64,000 nucleotides of DNA, taken from assembly GCF_021502725.1 (NCBI RefSeq), contig NZ_JAKFFS010000001.1:2108001-2172000 (forward strand), written 5' to 3'. This DNA is from Dyadobacter sp. CY345 (lineage in GTDB: Bacteria > Bacteroidota > Bacteroidia > Cytophagales > Spirosomataceae). The notes below the pieces were generated by a model, which was not told the DNA's origin, ran no database searches, and saw only the letters and a list, made by a program, of their open reading frames with translations. The position numbers and the translations under genes were made by a program. Shown piece after piece: positions 8,219-17,347 of this stretch. The stretch's first letter is position 1, and the number at the start of each line of letters is the position of its first letter.

Positions 8219-8743
8219 ATGAAAAGGAATATCATTGTTTGCGGGTTGATTTCAGGTGCTATCTTGACGGCCATGATGGTTACGTCCACAGCCTATTGTT
8301 ATAAAAACGAGAATTTCGAGGGAAACATGGTGGTTGGATATGCCGTGATGATCCTCGCATTTTCTTTGATTTTTGTGGGTGTGAAAAATTATCGCGACAA
8401 GTATAACAATGGCATTGTTTCGTTTGGAGAAGCATTCAAGATCGGTGCTTACATCACACTGATCGGGTCAACGATGTATGTGGTCGTCTGGCTTTTTGAA
8501 TATTATCTTTTTATCCCTGACTTCATGGAAGTTTATTCTGCCCATGTAATCAATCAGGCGAAGGCAAGTGGGGAAACGACCGCCGAGATAAGTTCCAAAA
8601 CAGAAGAAATGGCCACCTATAAAGAGATGTACAAAAATCCTTTGTTTGTAGTTTTACTCACCTATGCAGAAGTGCTTCCAATCGGGCTTATCGTTTCAGC
8701 AATCAGCGCATTAATACTTAAAAAACGATTGTCGGATAATTAG
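8219..8743 (+). CDS. DUF4199 membrane protein
   Basis: 174 residues with about four membrane segments and the DUF4199 pattern: IIVCGLISGAILTA at the start, a second helix with LAFSLIFVGVKNYRDKY, the NGIVSFGEAFKIG motif, and a charged loop (SSKTEEMATYKEMY) before the last helix. The function is unknown; the family is widespread in Bacteroidota. A convergent hairpin after the stop ends transcription. Confidence 0.88.
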   Translation: MKRNIIVCGLISGAILTAMMVTSTAYCYKNENFEGNMVVGYAVMILAFSLIFVGVKNYRDKYNNGIVSFGEAFKIGAYITLIGSTMYVVVWLFEYYLFIPDFMEVYSAHVINQAKASGETTAEISSKTEEMATYKEMYKNPLFVVLLTYAEVLPIGLIVSAISALILKKRLSDN

Positions 8744-8748
8744 GACAA

Positions 8749-8794
8749 ATTTGCCAGCCATTCGAAGATGTTCGTTATCGAATAGCTGGCAAAT
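8749..8794. terminator. Bidirectional hairpin terminator
   Basis: ATTTGCCAGC (8749-8758) pairs with GCTGGCAAAT (8785-8794), and after a 1-nt mismatch the stem continues with ATTCGA/TCGAAT. It lies between the convergent DUF4199 and CoA-transferase genes. Confidence 0.82.
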
Positions 8795-8804
8795 ATTTTA
8801 TTCA

Positions 8805-10133
8805 TTAAGGATGGAAAACACGGTCGGATATTCCGGTAATCGCGGGGCGATTGTAACTTCCAAACCGATCACAAAATGCTCTTTCCAGATCTTCACGATG
8901 GTTCGGATGGGCAATGCTGATTAGCGAGCGAGCGCGTTGTTTTAAGCTTTTTCCAAACAAATCGACGATCCCAAACTCTGTTACCACCCAATGGATATGA
9001 CCGCGAGTCGTCACCACGCCAGCTCCTTCTTTAAGAAATGGAACAATCCGGGAAACGCCGTTTGAAGTAACGGATGGCAAAGCAATGATCGGTTTTCCAC
9101 CATCTGAAAGAGATGCTCCGCGAATAAAGTCCATCTGTCCGCCGATGCCGGAATATTGATAAGTTCCAAGAGAATCCGCACAAACCTGTCCGGTGAGATC
9201 CAGTTCCAGCGCCGAGTTTATCGCTGTAACTTTCGGGTTCTGGCGGATAATACTGGTGTCATTCACATAGCCGATATCCATCACGCGGACAGCCGGGTTA
9301 TCGTCCACAAAATCATAGAGTTTTCTGGTGCCCACCATAAAAGAAGTAACCGATTTGCCGCGGTTTAGCTTCTTCATACTATTATTAATCACACCGCTTT
9401 CAATCAACGGAATTACCCCGTCCGACAACATTTCTGTGTGAAGCCCAAGATTTTTGAGGTGTCCAAGGTTTTTCAAAACCTGATCGGGTATGGCGCCGAT
9501 ACCAACTTGCAGTGTAGCGCCGTCTTCAACAAGTGACGCAATATTTTTGCCTATCTGAATGGTTGCGCTTTTTGCGTTCAAAGAATAATCAACTTCCGGA
9601 AGCACGGCCTCGTGCCAAACCATCGAATTAATTTTGCTGATATGGACAAATCCATCACCATGCGTCCTGGGCATATTTGGATTGACCATCGCGATAATGT
9701 GTTTAGCATTGTCAACAACCGCCCGGGCAATGTCCACAGACGTACCCAGCGAACAGAAACCATGGGCATCCGGTGGCGAAACATGGATCAAAGCTACGTC
9801 GATCGGTAATCTTCCCGTTTTTATTAATTGTGGAATCTGACTAAGGAAAATGGGTACATAATCTCCGTAATCGCTGTTGACCACGGCTCTTGTGTTGGCG
9901 GAAACGAATAATGAATTGAAGAAGAAGCTCTGATGGTGAACGGGATTGTTAAAGTCCACATCTCCGAGCGTTGTGATACTTACGAACTCGATGTTTTTCA
10001 ATTCCCAGTGTCTGTGTTGCAAGGCTTCGATTAGATGCGCTGGCGTTGCTGCACTTCCGTGAATAAAAACACGATTTCCTGATTTGATATTTTTGACTGC
10101 CTGCTCAGCGGTTATGTATGTTAACGGTATCAT
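8805..10133 (-). CDS. Acetyl-CoA hydrolase/CoA-transferase (4-hydroxybutyrate CoA-transferase-like)
   Basis: A 442-residue two-domain class I CoA-transferase. The catalytic glutamate that forms the glutamyl-CoA intermediate is Glu234 in HTEMLSDG, and the C-terminal domain has the oxyanion-loop motif GIGGQMDF. Its length and motifs fit the acetate-using CoA-transferases (Cat2/ACH1 group), which move CoA between acetate and short acyl or hydroxyacyl acids. It is probably a single-gene unit: a terminator lies downstream, and an ATGAC-N4-GTCAT palindrome sits ~130 bp upstream. The same palindrome occurs before the alcohol dehydrogenase at 16.2-17.3 kb, suggesting shared control. Confidence 0.92.
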   Translation of the reverse strand: MIPLTYITAEQAVKNIKSGNRVFIHGSAATPAHLIEALQHRHWELKNIEFVSITTLGDVDFNNPVHHQSFFFNSLFVSANTRAVVNSDYGDYVPIFLSQIPQLIKTGRLPIDVALIHVSPPDAHGFCSLGTSVDIARAVVDNAKHIIAMVNPNMPRTHGDGFVHISKINSMVWHEAVLPEVDYSLNAKSATIQIGKNIASLVEDGATLQVGIGAIPDQVLKNLGHLKNLGLHTEMLSDGVIPLIESGVINNSMKKLNRGKSVTSFMVGTRKLYDFVDDNPAVRVMDIGYVNDTSIIRQNPKVTAINSALELDLTGQVCADSLGTYQYSGIGGQMDFIRGASLSDGGKPIIALPSVTSNGVSRIVPFLKEGAGVVTTRGHIHWVVTEFGIVDLFGKSLKQRARSLISIAHPNHREDLERAFCDRFGSYNRPAITGISDRVFHP

Positions 10134-10253
10134 TTGAAGCTTTTTACATTGGTTATACTCGCATAATAAATGCCCGGAGTCATAGCTCGGAGCTGATATT
10201 ATGATGTAAATTTCCTTCTTTTCTGCCCGTTAGTGAATGACTTTAAGTGGTAA

Positions 10254-10279
10254 AAAAATATGACGATTGTCATATTTTT
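10254..10279. promoter_or_regulatory. Palindrome upstream of the CoA-transferase, TetR-type operator candidate
   Basis: An 11-bp perfect inverted repeat (10254-10264 and 10269-10279) with a 4-nt centre. The core is ATGAC-GATT-GTCAT (10260-10273). The flanking A and T runs also make it a possible bidirectional terminator for the gene ending at 10371, so two readings remain. The identical half-sites at 17348-17361 favour an operator. Confidence 0.6.
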
Positions 10280-10370
10280 AGCTTCTTGAAATTGGGCATG
10301 AATGAGATTGGCAAGAAAAAAAATAACTCAGAGCAGATAAATATGCGTTTACCTGCCCGGAGTTTAATTG

Positions 10371-10619
10371 TTAATTTGACTCTTCTTTATAGAGAATCAT
10401 TCCGGCGTGATATAGAATCCCATCTATAAAATCACCGTCAGCGGTAAAGCCGGTATCGTCTTTATAATCAATGTGATTTCCTGTAATCTGATATTTACCT
10501 TGGTATGCGCTTATCCGATTGCCACGGGCCTCATCATATCTTCCGTCCGGCAATAATTCATGACGTATATGGCCATCTTTGGTTACCCAAATACCCATAT
10601 GAAATGCATTGTTTTTCAT
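10371..10619 (-). CDS. Atu4866-domain small protein
   Basis: 82 residues with the complete Atu4866 domain: MGIWVTKDGHIRHELLPDGR, the strongly conserved YDEARG, the central ITGNHIDYKDDTGFTADG region and the LYHAGMILY end. These are small beta-rich proteins with unclear function, sometimes fused to or placed beside oxidoreductases and cupins. Here it follows the SDR oxidoreductase gene (48 bp gap, same strand), so it may be co-transcribed. No signal peptide is present. Confidence 0.9.
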   Translation of the reverse strand: MKNNAFHMGIWVTKDGHIRHELLPDGRYDEARGNRISAYQGKYQITGNHIDYKDDTGFTADGDFIDGILYHAGMILYKEESN

Positions 10620-10666
10620 AAAAAGCAGGTATTATTTTAGAGATGTTTTTGACTGCTGATGTTCAA

Positions 10667-11515
10667 TCAATTGTCAAAATTTGTTGAAGTAGCCAGGTCC
10701 TTCCAGTTTTCAAGATCTGACTCAATCGTCTTAATTTTCAATGCAGCCATGTCATACGCATCCTGGCCAAGGAAAAGATGGACAGGAACATTTTGTTCGG
10801 AAGCGATTCTGATTAAAACTTCTGCACCTTTTTCAGGGTCCCCAGCCTGATTTCCGTTAATTTCATTTTCATGTGCCTCCTGTCCGGCCCGGACTTCTGT
10901 GTATTCAGGTATCGGATTTGCCGGAACAGTCAGAGATTCTTTTGATAAAAAATTTGTGCGGAAGTAACCCGGATAAACGACTGTCGCGCTGATACCGAAA
11001 GGCTTAACTTCCGCTGCAAGTGATTCGGTGAATCCTGCGACAGCAAATTTTGTGGCGCAGTAAATTCCCCATCCTGGAAAGTTTCCAAAAAAGCCACCCA
11101 CCGAAGCAATGTTGAAAATCTTACCTGAATGCTGGGCTCTGAAATGAGGCATTACATACCGGATAACGTTCAATGACCCAAAGACATTAACATCGAAGTT
11201 TCGACGTGCTTCTGAATCAGATAATTCTTCCAGCGTACCAACTTGTCCGTAACCGGCATTGTTCACGACGACGTCAATTTTTGTAAATTTGGCGACCGTT
11301 GCAGAAATTGCATTTTTCACACTTTCTTCATTTGTCAGTGTCACTTCCAGTGGCAGGAAATTTTCTGACTGTTCGCTTCCTGTTGCTGTTATTAAATCCT
11401 GTTTAGTCCTTGAAGTCGCAGCTACCTGGTGTCCTGCCTTTAATAGTTGTTGCACCAGAACTAATCCCAGTCCTTTCGAAGCGCCCGTAACGAACCATAC
11501 CTGTTGATTTTCCAT
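10667..11515 (-). CDS. Short-chain dehydrogenase/reductase (classical SDR)
   Basis: 282 residues with classical SDR motifs: the coenzyme-binding TGASKGLG near the N-terminus, NNAGYG, the catalytic serine in NIASVGGFFG and the YCATK active-site pair. The basic and small residues after the glycine motif (AATSRTK) suggest NADP(H). The start is the ATG at 11515. The frame stays open to 11590, but that extension is not SDR-like and includes the promoter -7 element TACCTTTG (11550-11543, minus strand). The AraC regulator upstream on the same strand is separated by a terminator and is a plausible controller. The substrate is unknown. Confidence 0.93.
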   Translation of the reverse strand: MENQQVWFVTGASKGLGLVLVQQLLKAGHQVAATSRTKQDLITATGSEQSENFLPLEVTLTNEESVKNAISATVAKFTKIDVVVNNAGYGQVGTLEELSDSEARRNFDVNVFGSLNVIRYVMPHFRAQHSGKIFNIASVGGFFGNFPGWGIYCATKFAVAGFTESLAAEVKPFGISATVVYPGYFRTNFLSKESLTVPANPIPEYTEVRAGQEAHENEINGNQAGDPEKGAEVLIRIASEQNVPVHLFLGQDAYDMAALKIKTIESDLENWKDLATSTNFDN

Positions 11516-11542
11516 TTTTGTTGTTTGTTTAAATTTGTAATA

Positions 11543-11550
11543 CAAAGGTA
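11543..11550 (-). promoter_or_regulatory. -7 promoter element of the SDR gene
   Basis: TACCTTTG on the minus strand fits TAnnTTTG and lies 28 bp before the chosen start codon. No matching -33 TTG is visible at the usual distance, so an activator may be needed (inference). Confidence 0.45.
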
Positions 11551-11703
11551 GATCGGAAATATTGGGCGTCGCTTGCGGCATCCAAACCAATCATTACGAA
11601 ATTCAAACAATGAAAACATTGTAGGATAGATTTGAGATTTGACGAGTATGGTTTATTAAACAGTCTCTTGTGAATCACCTGTTTTAAGCATAAAACAAAA
11701 AAA

Positions 11704-11727
11704 TGCCAGTTCCTGAAAGAACTGGCA
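11704..11727 (-). terminator. Rho-independent terminator of the AraC gene
   Basis: A 9-bp perfect stem (11704-11712 and 11719-11727) with a 6-nt loop. On the minus strand it is followed by seven T residues (11703 downwards). Confidence 0.88.
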
Positions 11728-11749
11728 AGTTTTCTCTTTTTGCAAGAAG

Positions 11750-12661
11750 TTAAATACCTCTGAAAGCCGAAGGAGTTGTTTCTGTTTGTTTTTTGAAAAA
11801 ATTATTGAAATGAGCAGCTTCTTCAAATCCCAGGCAATAACTGATCTCAGAAATATTCCAATTTGAATGTTTCAGAAGTGCTTTTGCTTCATTGGTGATC
11901 CGCTCTGCTATATGATGCGAAGTGGTTTTCCCGGTTGTTGCTTTCAAGGCACGGTTGAGGTGGTTGACATGCACCGATAATTTTTCAGCAAAATCCTGCG
12001 CGGAACGCATCGTAAATCGCTGAGTTGGAGATTCAATAGGAAACTGACGTTCGAGTAACTCTGAAAATATTGATGCGATCCGTGTATTGGCGTCCGTGTG
12101 CTGATGCAAAGTTTCAGTTGGCTCCATCTTCAAAGCATAATGAATAAGTTCGGTTACATAATTTCGTATGAGGTCATATTTAAATCGATAATCTGAATTC
12201 AGTTCATCGATCATTTTATTGAAAATCGCGCTGACGTGTTCATCCTGTTCAGGTGTCAGCGCATAAGAGGGCTTGCTCCCTGGTAGAAACATCGGCAAGT
12301 CACTGATTCCGCCACGCATTTTTTCTGTGAAAAAGAACTCTTTGAAAATGCAAAAATAACCTGTTGCTTCCTCGCTTCCGGGTTGGGTCTGAAAAGTGTA
12401 AGGAATTTGAGGATTGAAAAATATCAAAGTACTTCCTTCACTTTCAACTGTTTTCTCTGCGTAATGATAAAGGTATTTTCCTCTGACCAGACTTATTTTA
12501 AAAAAATCCCGACGACTATATTTGACCGGTGTTCCGTCTTTTCCTGAACAATCCTCTAATCTGAAAACATTGAAATGCCCGAGTTCCTGCCGCAGGTTTT
12601 CAGGTAAGTGGTTGAATTTATGCTTATAAAATTCTTCGATCGTTTCGGTATTCGTTTTCAT
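11750..12661 (-). CDS. AraC-family transcriptional regulator
   Basis: 303 residues with an N-terminal cupin-like domain (~20-140) and a C-terminal AraC DNA-binding domain (~205-303). The latter includes FAEKLSVHVNHLNRALK for the first helix-turn-helix and NISEISYCLGFEEAAHFNNF for the second. This architecture is typical of Bacteroidota regulators that sit beside oxidoreductase genes, here an SDR directly downstream. The effector is unknown. The SDR promoter lies beyond this gene's terminator, so regulation would act there in trans. Confidence 0.93.
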   Translation of the reverse strand: MKTNTETIEEFYKHKFNHLPENLRQELGHFNVFRLEDCSGKDGTPVKYSRRDFFKISLVRGKYLYHYAEKTVESEGSTLIFFNPQIPYTFQTQPGSEEATGYFCIFKEFFFTEKMRGGISDLPMFLPGSKPSYALTPEQDEHVSAIFNKMIDELNSDYRFKYDLIRNYVTELIHYALKMEPTETLHQHTDANTRIASIFSELLERQFPIESPTQRFTMRSAQDFAEKLSVHVNHLNRALKATTGKTTSHHIAERITNEAKALLKHSNWNISEISYCLGFEEAAHFNNFFKKQTETTPSAFRGI

Positions 12662-12894
12662 GTCCTGGCCTGTATTTTAACTTCCACCAAATTTTTTTTT
12701 GATGGTTTCGTCCGTTAAAGATTATATACGCTAATAATTTAATAACCCATCTTACAAAATTACTCATCCAAATGTCTTTTCATTTACAAAAAACAAACGG
12801 ATTGTTGTAATATTCAAACAATATGAGCGGACCTGATTATCCATTGAGCGCAAACCTTGACGCGAAAAATTTTACGATTGATTACCTTTGTTTC

Positions 12895-14820
12895 ATGGAT
12901 TATTTTAAAAAACTGCTTGAACTATTAAAAATCGAGCGGGAAGAAGACCGACAGTCTTATTTAAAACTTACGGAATCAACCTCAGTTGCAGAGCGCCGGG
13001 CCAACGGAATTGCCTGGTATCCCATCGCAATCAGAGGTTCGGAAATGAGCCGGGGAGATTATTTGACGGTCGAAGTTGAGCGCACCACGCATCAGGATCT
13101 TTCGCATCAGCTGCGTTTCGGGATGCCTGCGGTATTGTTTTCAAACCATGAACCAAAGAAGGACCGGGTAGAAGGAACTATCACCCATCAAAGCGGAAAC
13201 CGGCTAAAAATAACGCTGCGAACTGACGAGTTGCCAGACTGGTCCAGGGATGGGAAATTAGGGATTGATTTGCTTTTTGATGACAATAGTTATGACGAAA
13301 TGCAAAACGCGCTTAAATCAGCATCGTCGCTTGAAGAAAGTACCGGAGAAGGTCGTCTGATGAGAATTCTAATTGGCGACAAAGAACCGACATTCAAACC
13401 TGAAATTCCTTTTTACGCAGCCCCGAAGCTGAATGAATCACAACAGTTGGCGGTAAGCAAAATATTGACAGCAAATGAGTTGGCTATTGTACACGGGCCT
13501 CCCGGTACAGGTAAGACCACCACGCTCGTTGAGGCTATCAAGGCATTAATCAAACAGGATAAAAAGCAAATCCTGGTGGTGGCGCCAAGTAATACCGCCG
13601 TCGATTTACTAAGTGAAAAGTTATCAGACCAGGGATTAAATGTGCTTCGCGTAGGTAATCCCGCCCGTGTTTCAGAACGCCTTATGTCGCTTACGCTGGA
13701 CAGTAAAATGACCGGGCATGCGAGTATGAAAGAAATCAAAAACCTGAAAAAACAGGCAAATGAATTCAAGAATATGGCGCATAAGTATAAGCGGAGTTTT
13801 GGCAAATCGGAACGCGATCAGCGAAAGGCGCTCTTTGACGAAGCTCACAGGATTATGAAAGATGTTGGTAAAGCGGAGCAATATATCATCGATGATCTGG
13901 TGTCGAAAGCACAGGTTATCACAGCAACTTTGGTGGGCGCAAATCATTATGCGGTTAGAAATTTAAAATTTGATACGGTCGTCATCGACGAAGCCGGACA
14001 AGCGCTGGAACCTGCATGCTGGATCCCGATTCTAAAATCACAGAAAGTAGTTTTGGCTGGTGATCATTGTCAATTATCGCCAACGATAAAATCCGGTGAG
14101 GCGGCGAAAAAAGGTCTGGCTACAACTTTGCTCGAAAAATGTGTGTCACTCCATCCTGAATCGGTTGTGCTGCTGGAAGAGCAATACCGTATGAATGAGT
14201 CAATTATGGAGTATTCTTCGCGCGTTTTTTATGAAAATAAATTAAAAGCCAGCGCATCTGTTGCACACCATCTGTTATTTGAACACGACGCTCCTCTCTT
14301 ATTTATTGATACGGCTGGTTGTGGTTTTGACGAAAAACTGGAAGGCACAAGTTCGACAAATCCGGAAGAGGCCTCCTTTCTTTTCAAACATTTACACATG
14401 CTCGTAGGCGAGTTGGAAAATCAGCCGGGAAATAAAGCTGACAATAATCTGATCGCAAATTTCCCGACTATTGCGGTTATTTCTCCATACAAACAACAAA
14501 TCCATATTTTAAAAGATCAGTTGCTTCATGCGCCGCTGCTGCAAAAATATGGAAACAAAATTTCGGTGAATACAATCGATAGTTTTCAGGGGCAGGAGCG
14601 CGACATCGTTTATATCAGTATGGTGAGAAGCAATCCGGAAGGAGAAATTGGCTTTCTATCGGACATTCGCAGGATGAATGTTGCAATGACCCGGGCCAGA
14701 AAAAAACTGGTGGTAATAGGCGATAGTGCCACACTTTCAGCTTTACCGTTTTATACAGGTTTCATCTCATACGCTGAAAATTTAGATGCATATAAAAGTG
14801 CCTGGGAATTTGCAGACTAA
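12895..14820 (+). CDS. Superfamily 1 helicase, UPF1/IGHMBP2-like
   Basis: 641 residues. After an N-terminal oligonucleotide-binding-like region (~50-170), the helicase core shows all SF1 motifs: Walker A GPPGTGKTTT (~201), VVAPSNTAVDLL, Walker B VIDEAGQALEP (~364), LAGDHCQLSPT, EEQYRMNESI, IDSFQGQERDIVYIS, and the final NVAMTRARKKLVVIGD. It closely follows the bacterial IGHMBP2/UPF1-like single-chain helicases (5'-3' on DNA or RNA), whose cellular role is poorly known. The start is the ATG at 12895; an ATG at 12823 in frame is possible but its product is not family-like. It stands alone, without nuclease or methylase partners, so a defence role is not indicated. Confidence 0.92.
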   Translation: MDYFKKLLELLKIEREEDRQSYLKLTESTSVAERRANGIAWYPIAIRGSEMSRGDYLTVEVERTTHQDLSHQLRFGMPAVLFSNHEPKKDRVEGTITHQSGNRLKITLRTDELPDWSRDGKLGIDLLFDDNSYDEMQNALKSASSLEESTGEGRLMRILIGDKEPTFKPEIPFYAAPKLNESQQLAVSKILTANELAIVHGPPGTGKTTTLVEAIKALIKQDKKQILVVAPSNTAVDLLSEKLSDQGLNVLRVGNPARVSERLMSLTLDSKMTGHASMKEIKNLKKQANEFKNMAHKYKRSFGKSERDQRKALFDEAHRIMKDVGKAEQYIIDDLVSKAQVITATLVGANHYAVRNLKFDTVVIDEAGQALEPACWIPILKSQKVVLAGDHCQLSPTIKSGEAAKKGLATTLLEKCVSLHPESVVLLEEQYRMNESIMEYSSRVFYENKLKASASVAHHLLFEHDAPLLFIDTAGCGFDEKLEGTSSTNPEEASFLFKHLHMLVGELENQPGNKADNNLIANFPTIAVISPYKQQIHILKDQLLHAPLLQKYGNKISVNTIDSFQGQERDIVYISMVRSNPEGEIGFLSDIRRMNVAMTRARKKLVVIGDSATLSALPFYTGFISYAENLDAYKSAWEFAD

Positions 14821-14883
14821 TAAACAAACAACCACCGGTCGATTTCAGATCTTAGAAAAAAAGAGAATAGCAAGGATTAAATT

Positions 14884-15129
14884 TCAGTTTATTTCAATAA
14901 CTTTTTCACTGCAGTATCTTGATTTTCCTTCTGACCAGTTCAGCTGCACGCGCCAATAACCTTTCGAAAGGTTTTTGGTTGAAATAACAAAACGGGATTG
15001 CGGTGCGGATGAAATTGGAATACTTACCGATTCGTCTGTCATTGAATTTCCAAAGAAAGTGATCTCTGCTTTTAAAAAATACAACGGCAGAACGAAAGCA
15101 ATCTGATGGGTTGCAGCTTCATAAGTCAT
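14884..15129 (-). CDS. Small beta-rich protein, weakly FixH-like
   Basis: 81 residues, no signal peptide and no membrane helix. The C-terminal half (SKGYWRVQLNWSEG then YCSEKVIEI) resembles the last strands of FixH-type domains, where G-x-W-x-x-x-L-x-W is typical. The membrane anchor of true FixH is missing, so a role in cbb3 oxidase assembly is not supported. A -7 box TAAATTTG lies at 15193-15186 on the minus strand. It is conserved-looking, but its function is unknown. Confidence 0.65.
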   Translation of the reverse strand: MTYEAATHQIAFVLPLYFLKAEITFFGNSMTDESVSIPISSAPQSRFVISTKNLSKGYWRVQLNWSEGKSRYCSEKVIEIN

Positions 15130-15245
15130 GGCTTCGTAGATTTAGGGTTGAAGTAATATATTTAGTATAAATATAATTACTGCCACAAATTTAAGCTATG
15201 ATTTTTGTCACGACAGCAGGGGATTTTAGACAGTAATGAAAACTG

Positions 15246-16085
15246 CTAAATAACTTTCTGGACCGTCCTGGCGACTTTGGAAGTGCAACATGTCCAAATC
15301 AAAAGTCCTGCATGATTGACGACATCAGCCGCAATACTTGGCGCGTAAAGATGGTTTAAATCACGGTTCCCATGGGTCGCCATAGTTATCATATCTGCGT
15401 TTATTTCTCGTGCAAAATCAATAATCCCATGTTTGACATCTTCACTGCTTCGTACGTTAACGGTAAAATTTGACAATGTATTACGTTCGGCGAACTCAGC
15501 CAGCTTTTGCAGCGTTCCAGAGTCTTTTTTGCTGGTTCCGGTATTTATTCGTAGCAAGTGTATTCTCGCCCGAAACAATTTTTGAAGGTCTTTCACTTTC
15601 TCAACCAGGCTGCCATTTCCAGGATTCAGCGAGACAGGAAAAACAATATTGTGAACAGATCTGATCGAGGTGCTATTTTTAACTGCAAAAACCGGCACTG
15701 GCGAAGTTCGTACAATTTTTTCAATATTTGAACCCATAAAAAATTCGTCCCATCCACGTGAACCATGGGTACCCATGATTACGAGGTCAATTTCTTCTTC
15801 ATCAATAATACTCAGAATGAGTGGCGTAATTTTTCCGGAACGAAGCAGATGAGTTACCTTGACACGATTCATTGCCTGTTTTTCGAGTAGTATTTTAAAC
15901 CTATTTTCGTTCTCGGTAATCTGGAATTTAAGATTTTCAGCTTCATTTAACTTATTACTGTCAAATTCCTTTAACACAGTGAGAACGATAATCTGTGCTT
16001 CCCTGACTGCCGCAATTTCCAAGGCAAACTTAAAAGCGGTCTCCACCTGGGATGAGAAATTACAGGGTACCAAAATCCTTTTCAT
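15246..16085 (-). CDS. Tandem universal stress protein (two UspA domains)
   Basis: 279 residues with two UspA domains (~1-140 and ~145-270). The first has the ATP-binding signature MGTHGSRG followed by GSNIEKIVRTSPVPVFAVK, fitting G-x2-G-x9-G-S/T. The second is degenerate (MATHGNRDLNHLYAPSIAADV) and lacks the full glycine pattern. Tandem Usp proteins in Bacteroidota are stress-induced and bind ATP or act as regulators; the exact role is open. The neighbouring alcohol dehydrogenase gene is upstream on the same strand but separated by a strong terminator. Confidence 0.92.
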   Translation of the reverse strand: MKRILVPCNFSSQVETAFKFALEIAAVREAQIIVLTVLKEFDSNKLNEAENLKFQITENENRFKILLEKQAMNRVKVTHLLRSGKITPLILSIIDEEEIDLVIMGTHGSRGWDEFFMGSNIEKIVRTSPVPVFAVKNSTSIRSVHNIVFPVSLNPGNGSLVEKVKDLQKLFRARIHLLRINTGTSKKDSGTLQKLAEFAERNTLSNFTVNVRSSEDVKHGIIDFAREINADMITMATHGNRDLNHLYAPSIAADVVNHAGLLIWTCCTSKVARTVQKVI

Positions 16086-16170
16086 GACGATGTAACGTGT
16101 CTTTTCATTTTAGTAAACAAAACAATGAGCATCTAAATTCTATCTTTAAAGGACAGGCAATCACTTTAAA

Positions 16171-16219
16171 TATTTACCGAAAGCACAACTGAAAATTCAG
16201 GCTGTGCTTTCGATAAATA
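16171..16219 (-). terminator. Terminator after the alcohol dehydrogenase gene
   Basis: Nested hairpin: TATTTA and CGAAAGCACA (16171-16187) pair with TGTGCTTTCG and TAAATA (16203-16219), and an inner CTGA/TCAG stem closes the loop. It lies between the tandem adh and usp genes. Confidence 0.8.
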
Positions 16220-16244
16220 TAACGTAAGCAGCGGTTTTTAGTTT

Positions 16245-17279
16245 TTATTTATCGGCGATTTTCATGACGACACGACCCTCAATTTTTCCTGCCTTCATAT
16301 CATCAAATACGGAATTGATATCTTCTAATGCGGTAGTGTGCACGGTAGCTTTCACTTTTCCCTCCAACGCAAACTGAACTGATTCCTGTAAATCTTTACG
16401 CGTTCCGACGATAGAACCTCTGACAGTATAACGATTTAATACTGTTTCGAAAATAGGCAAATCGAAACTTCCCGGAGGCAATCCGTTCAGCGCAATAGTA
16501 CCTTTTTTTCTTAATGCTGAAATTCCCTGTTTAAAAGCAATTGGTGAAACCGCAGTCACCAAAACACCATGCATTCCGCCGGTCTCTTTTTTGAGATATG
16601 AACCCGGATCTTCTTCCAATGCATTGACTGTAATATCCGCTCCAAGCTTTTTAGCCAGATCCAGTTTATCCTTACTGATATCAATCGCGGCGACATGCAT
16701 GCCCATCGCTTTTGCATATTGAACAGCTAGATGGCCCAAACCGCCAATGCCGGAAATAGCAACCCATTCGCCTGCTTTTGTCTCTGTCTCTTTTAAACCT
16801 TTATATACCGTTACACCCGCGCACAAAATAGGCGCCATTTCAATCATATTGGTGTTTGCTGGCAAGTGAGCAACATATCTTGCGTCCGCGATAACATATT
16901 CTGCATAACTCCCATCGACACTGTAACCTCCGTTCTGTTGCGTATCACACAAAGTTTCCCAGCCCGTGATGCAATATTCGCAGCACCCGCAAGCGCTGTA
17001 AAGCCATGGAACGCCCACAACGTCACCTTCTTTTACACCTGCGACATCCGACCCGAGCGCAACGACATAGCCAATTCCTTCATGACCGGGTATCAGCGGA
17101 AGTTTAGGTTTAACTGGCCAGTCTCCGTCCGTTGCATGTAGATCCGTATGGCAAACTCCGCTGGCAATTACCTTAACAAGCACCTGATTTTTACCCGGCG
17201 ATTTCACAGGCATTTCTTCAATTTGCAGAGGTTTACCGAATTCCCGGACAACAGCGGCTTTCATGGTTTTTGGAAGCAT
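16245..17279 (-). CDS. adhP: Zinc-dependent alcohol dehydrogenase (AdhP type)
   Basis: 344 residues of the medium-chain, zinc-dependent family. Catalytic zinc ligands are Cys43 in GVCHTDLHA, His66-Glu67 in PGHEG, and a cysteine in PILCAG. The structural zinc loop has Cys97, Cys100, Cys103 and Cys111. The nucleotide-binding motif is GIGGLGHLAVQYA, and the acidic AAIDIS strand suggests NAD. It is very close to AdhP/AdhA ethanol-preferring dehydrogenases that interconvert primary alcohols and aldehydes. The start is the ATG at 17279, with a second ATG five codons later. An ATGAC-N4-GTCAT palindrome lies 69 bp upstream. Confidence 0.95.
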   Translation of the reverse strand: MLPKTMKAAVVREFGKPLQIEEMPVKSPGKNQVLVKVIASGVCHTDLHATDGDWPVKPKLPLIPGHEGIGYVVALGSDVAGVKEGDVVGVPWLYSACGCCEYCITGWETLCDTQQNGGYSVDGSYAEYVIADARYVAHLPANTNMIEMAPILCAGVTVYKGLKETETKAGEWVAISGIGGLGHLAVQYAKAMGMHVAAIDISKDKLDLAKKLGADITVNALEEDPGSYLKKETGGMHGVLVTAVSPIAFKQGISALRKKGTIALNGLPPGSFDLPIFETVLNRYTVRGSIVGTRKDLQESVQFALEGKVKATVHTTALEDINSVFDDMKAGKIEGRVVMKIADK

Positions 17280-17347
17280 AACGATGATGATATTTTAGTC
17301 TTGATTTTAAATTGATGTAAAGTTCGTCTAGTCAGTAAGTTATAAGT

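Noticed and set aside
10247-10429. 60-codon open frame on the plus strand
   Set aside because: It contains the palindrome at 10254-10279 and overlaps the Atu4866 gene antisense; composition is not protein-like.
12895-14820. Defence-system helicase
   Set aside because: It has no nuclease, methylase or other defence neighbour, and single-gene UPF1/IGHMBP2-like helicases are common outside defence.
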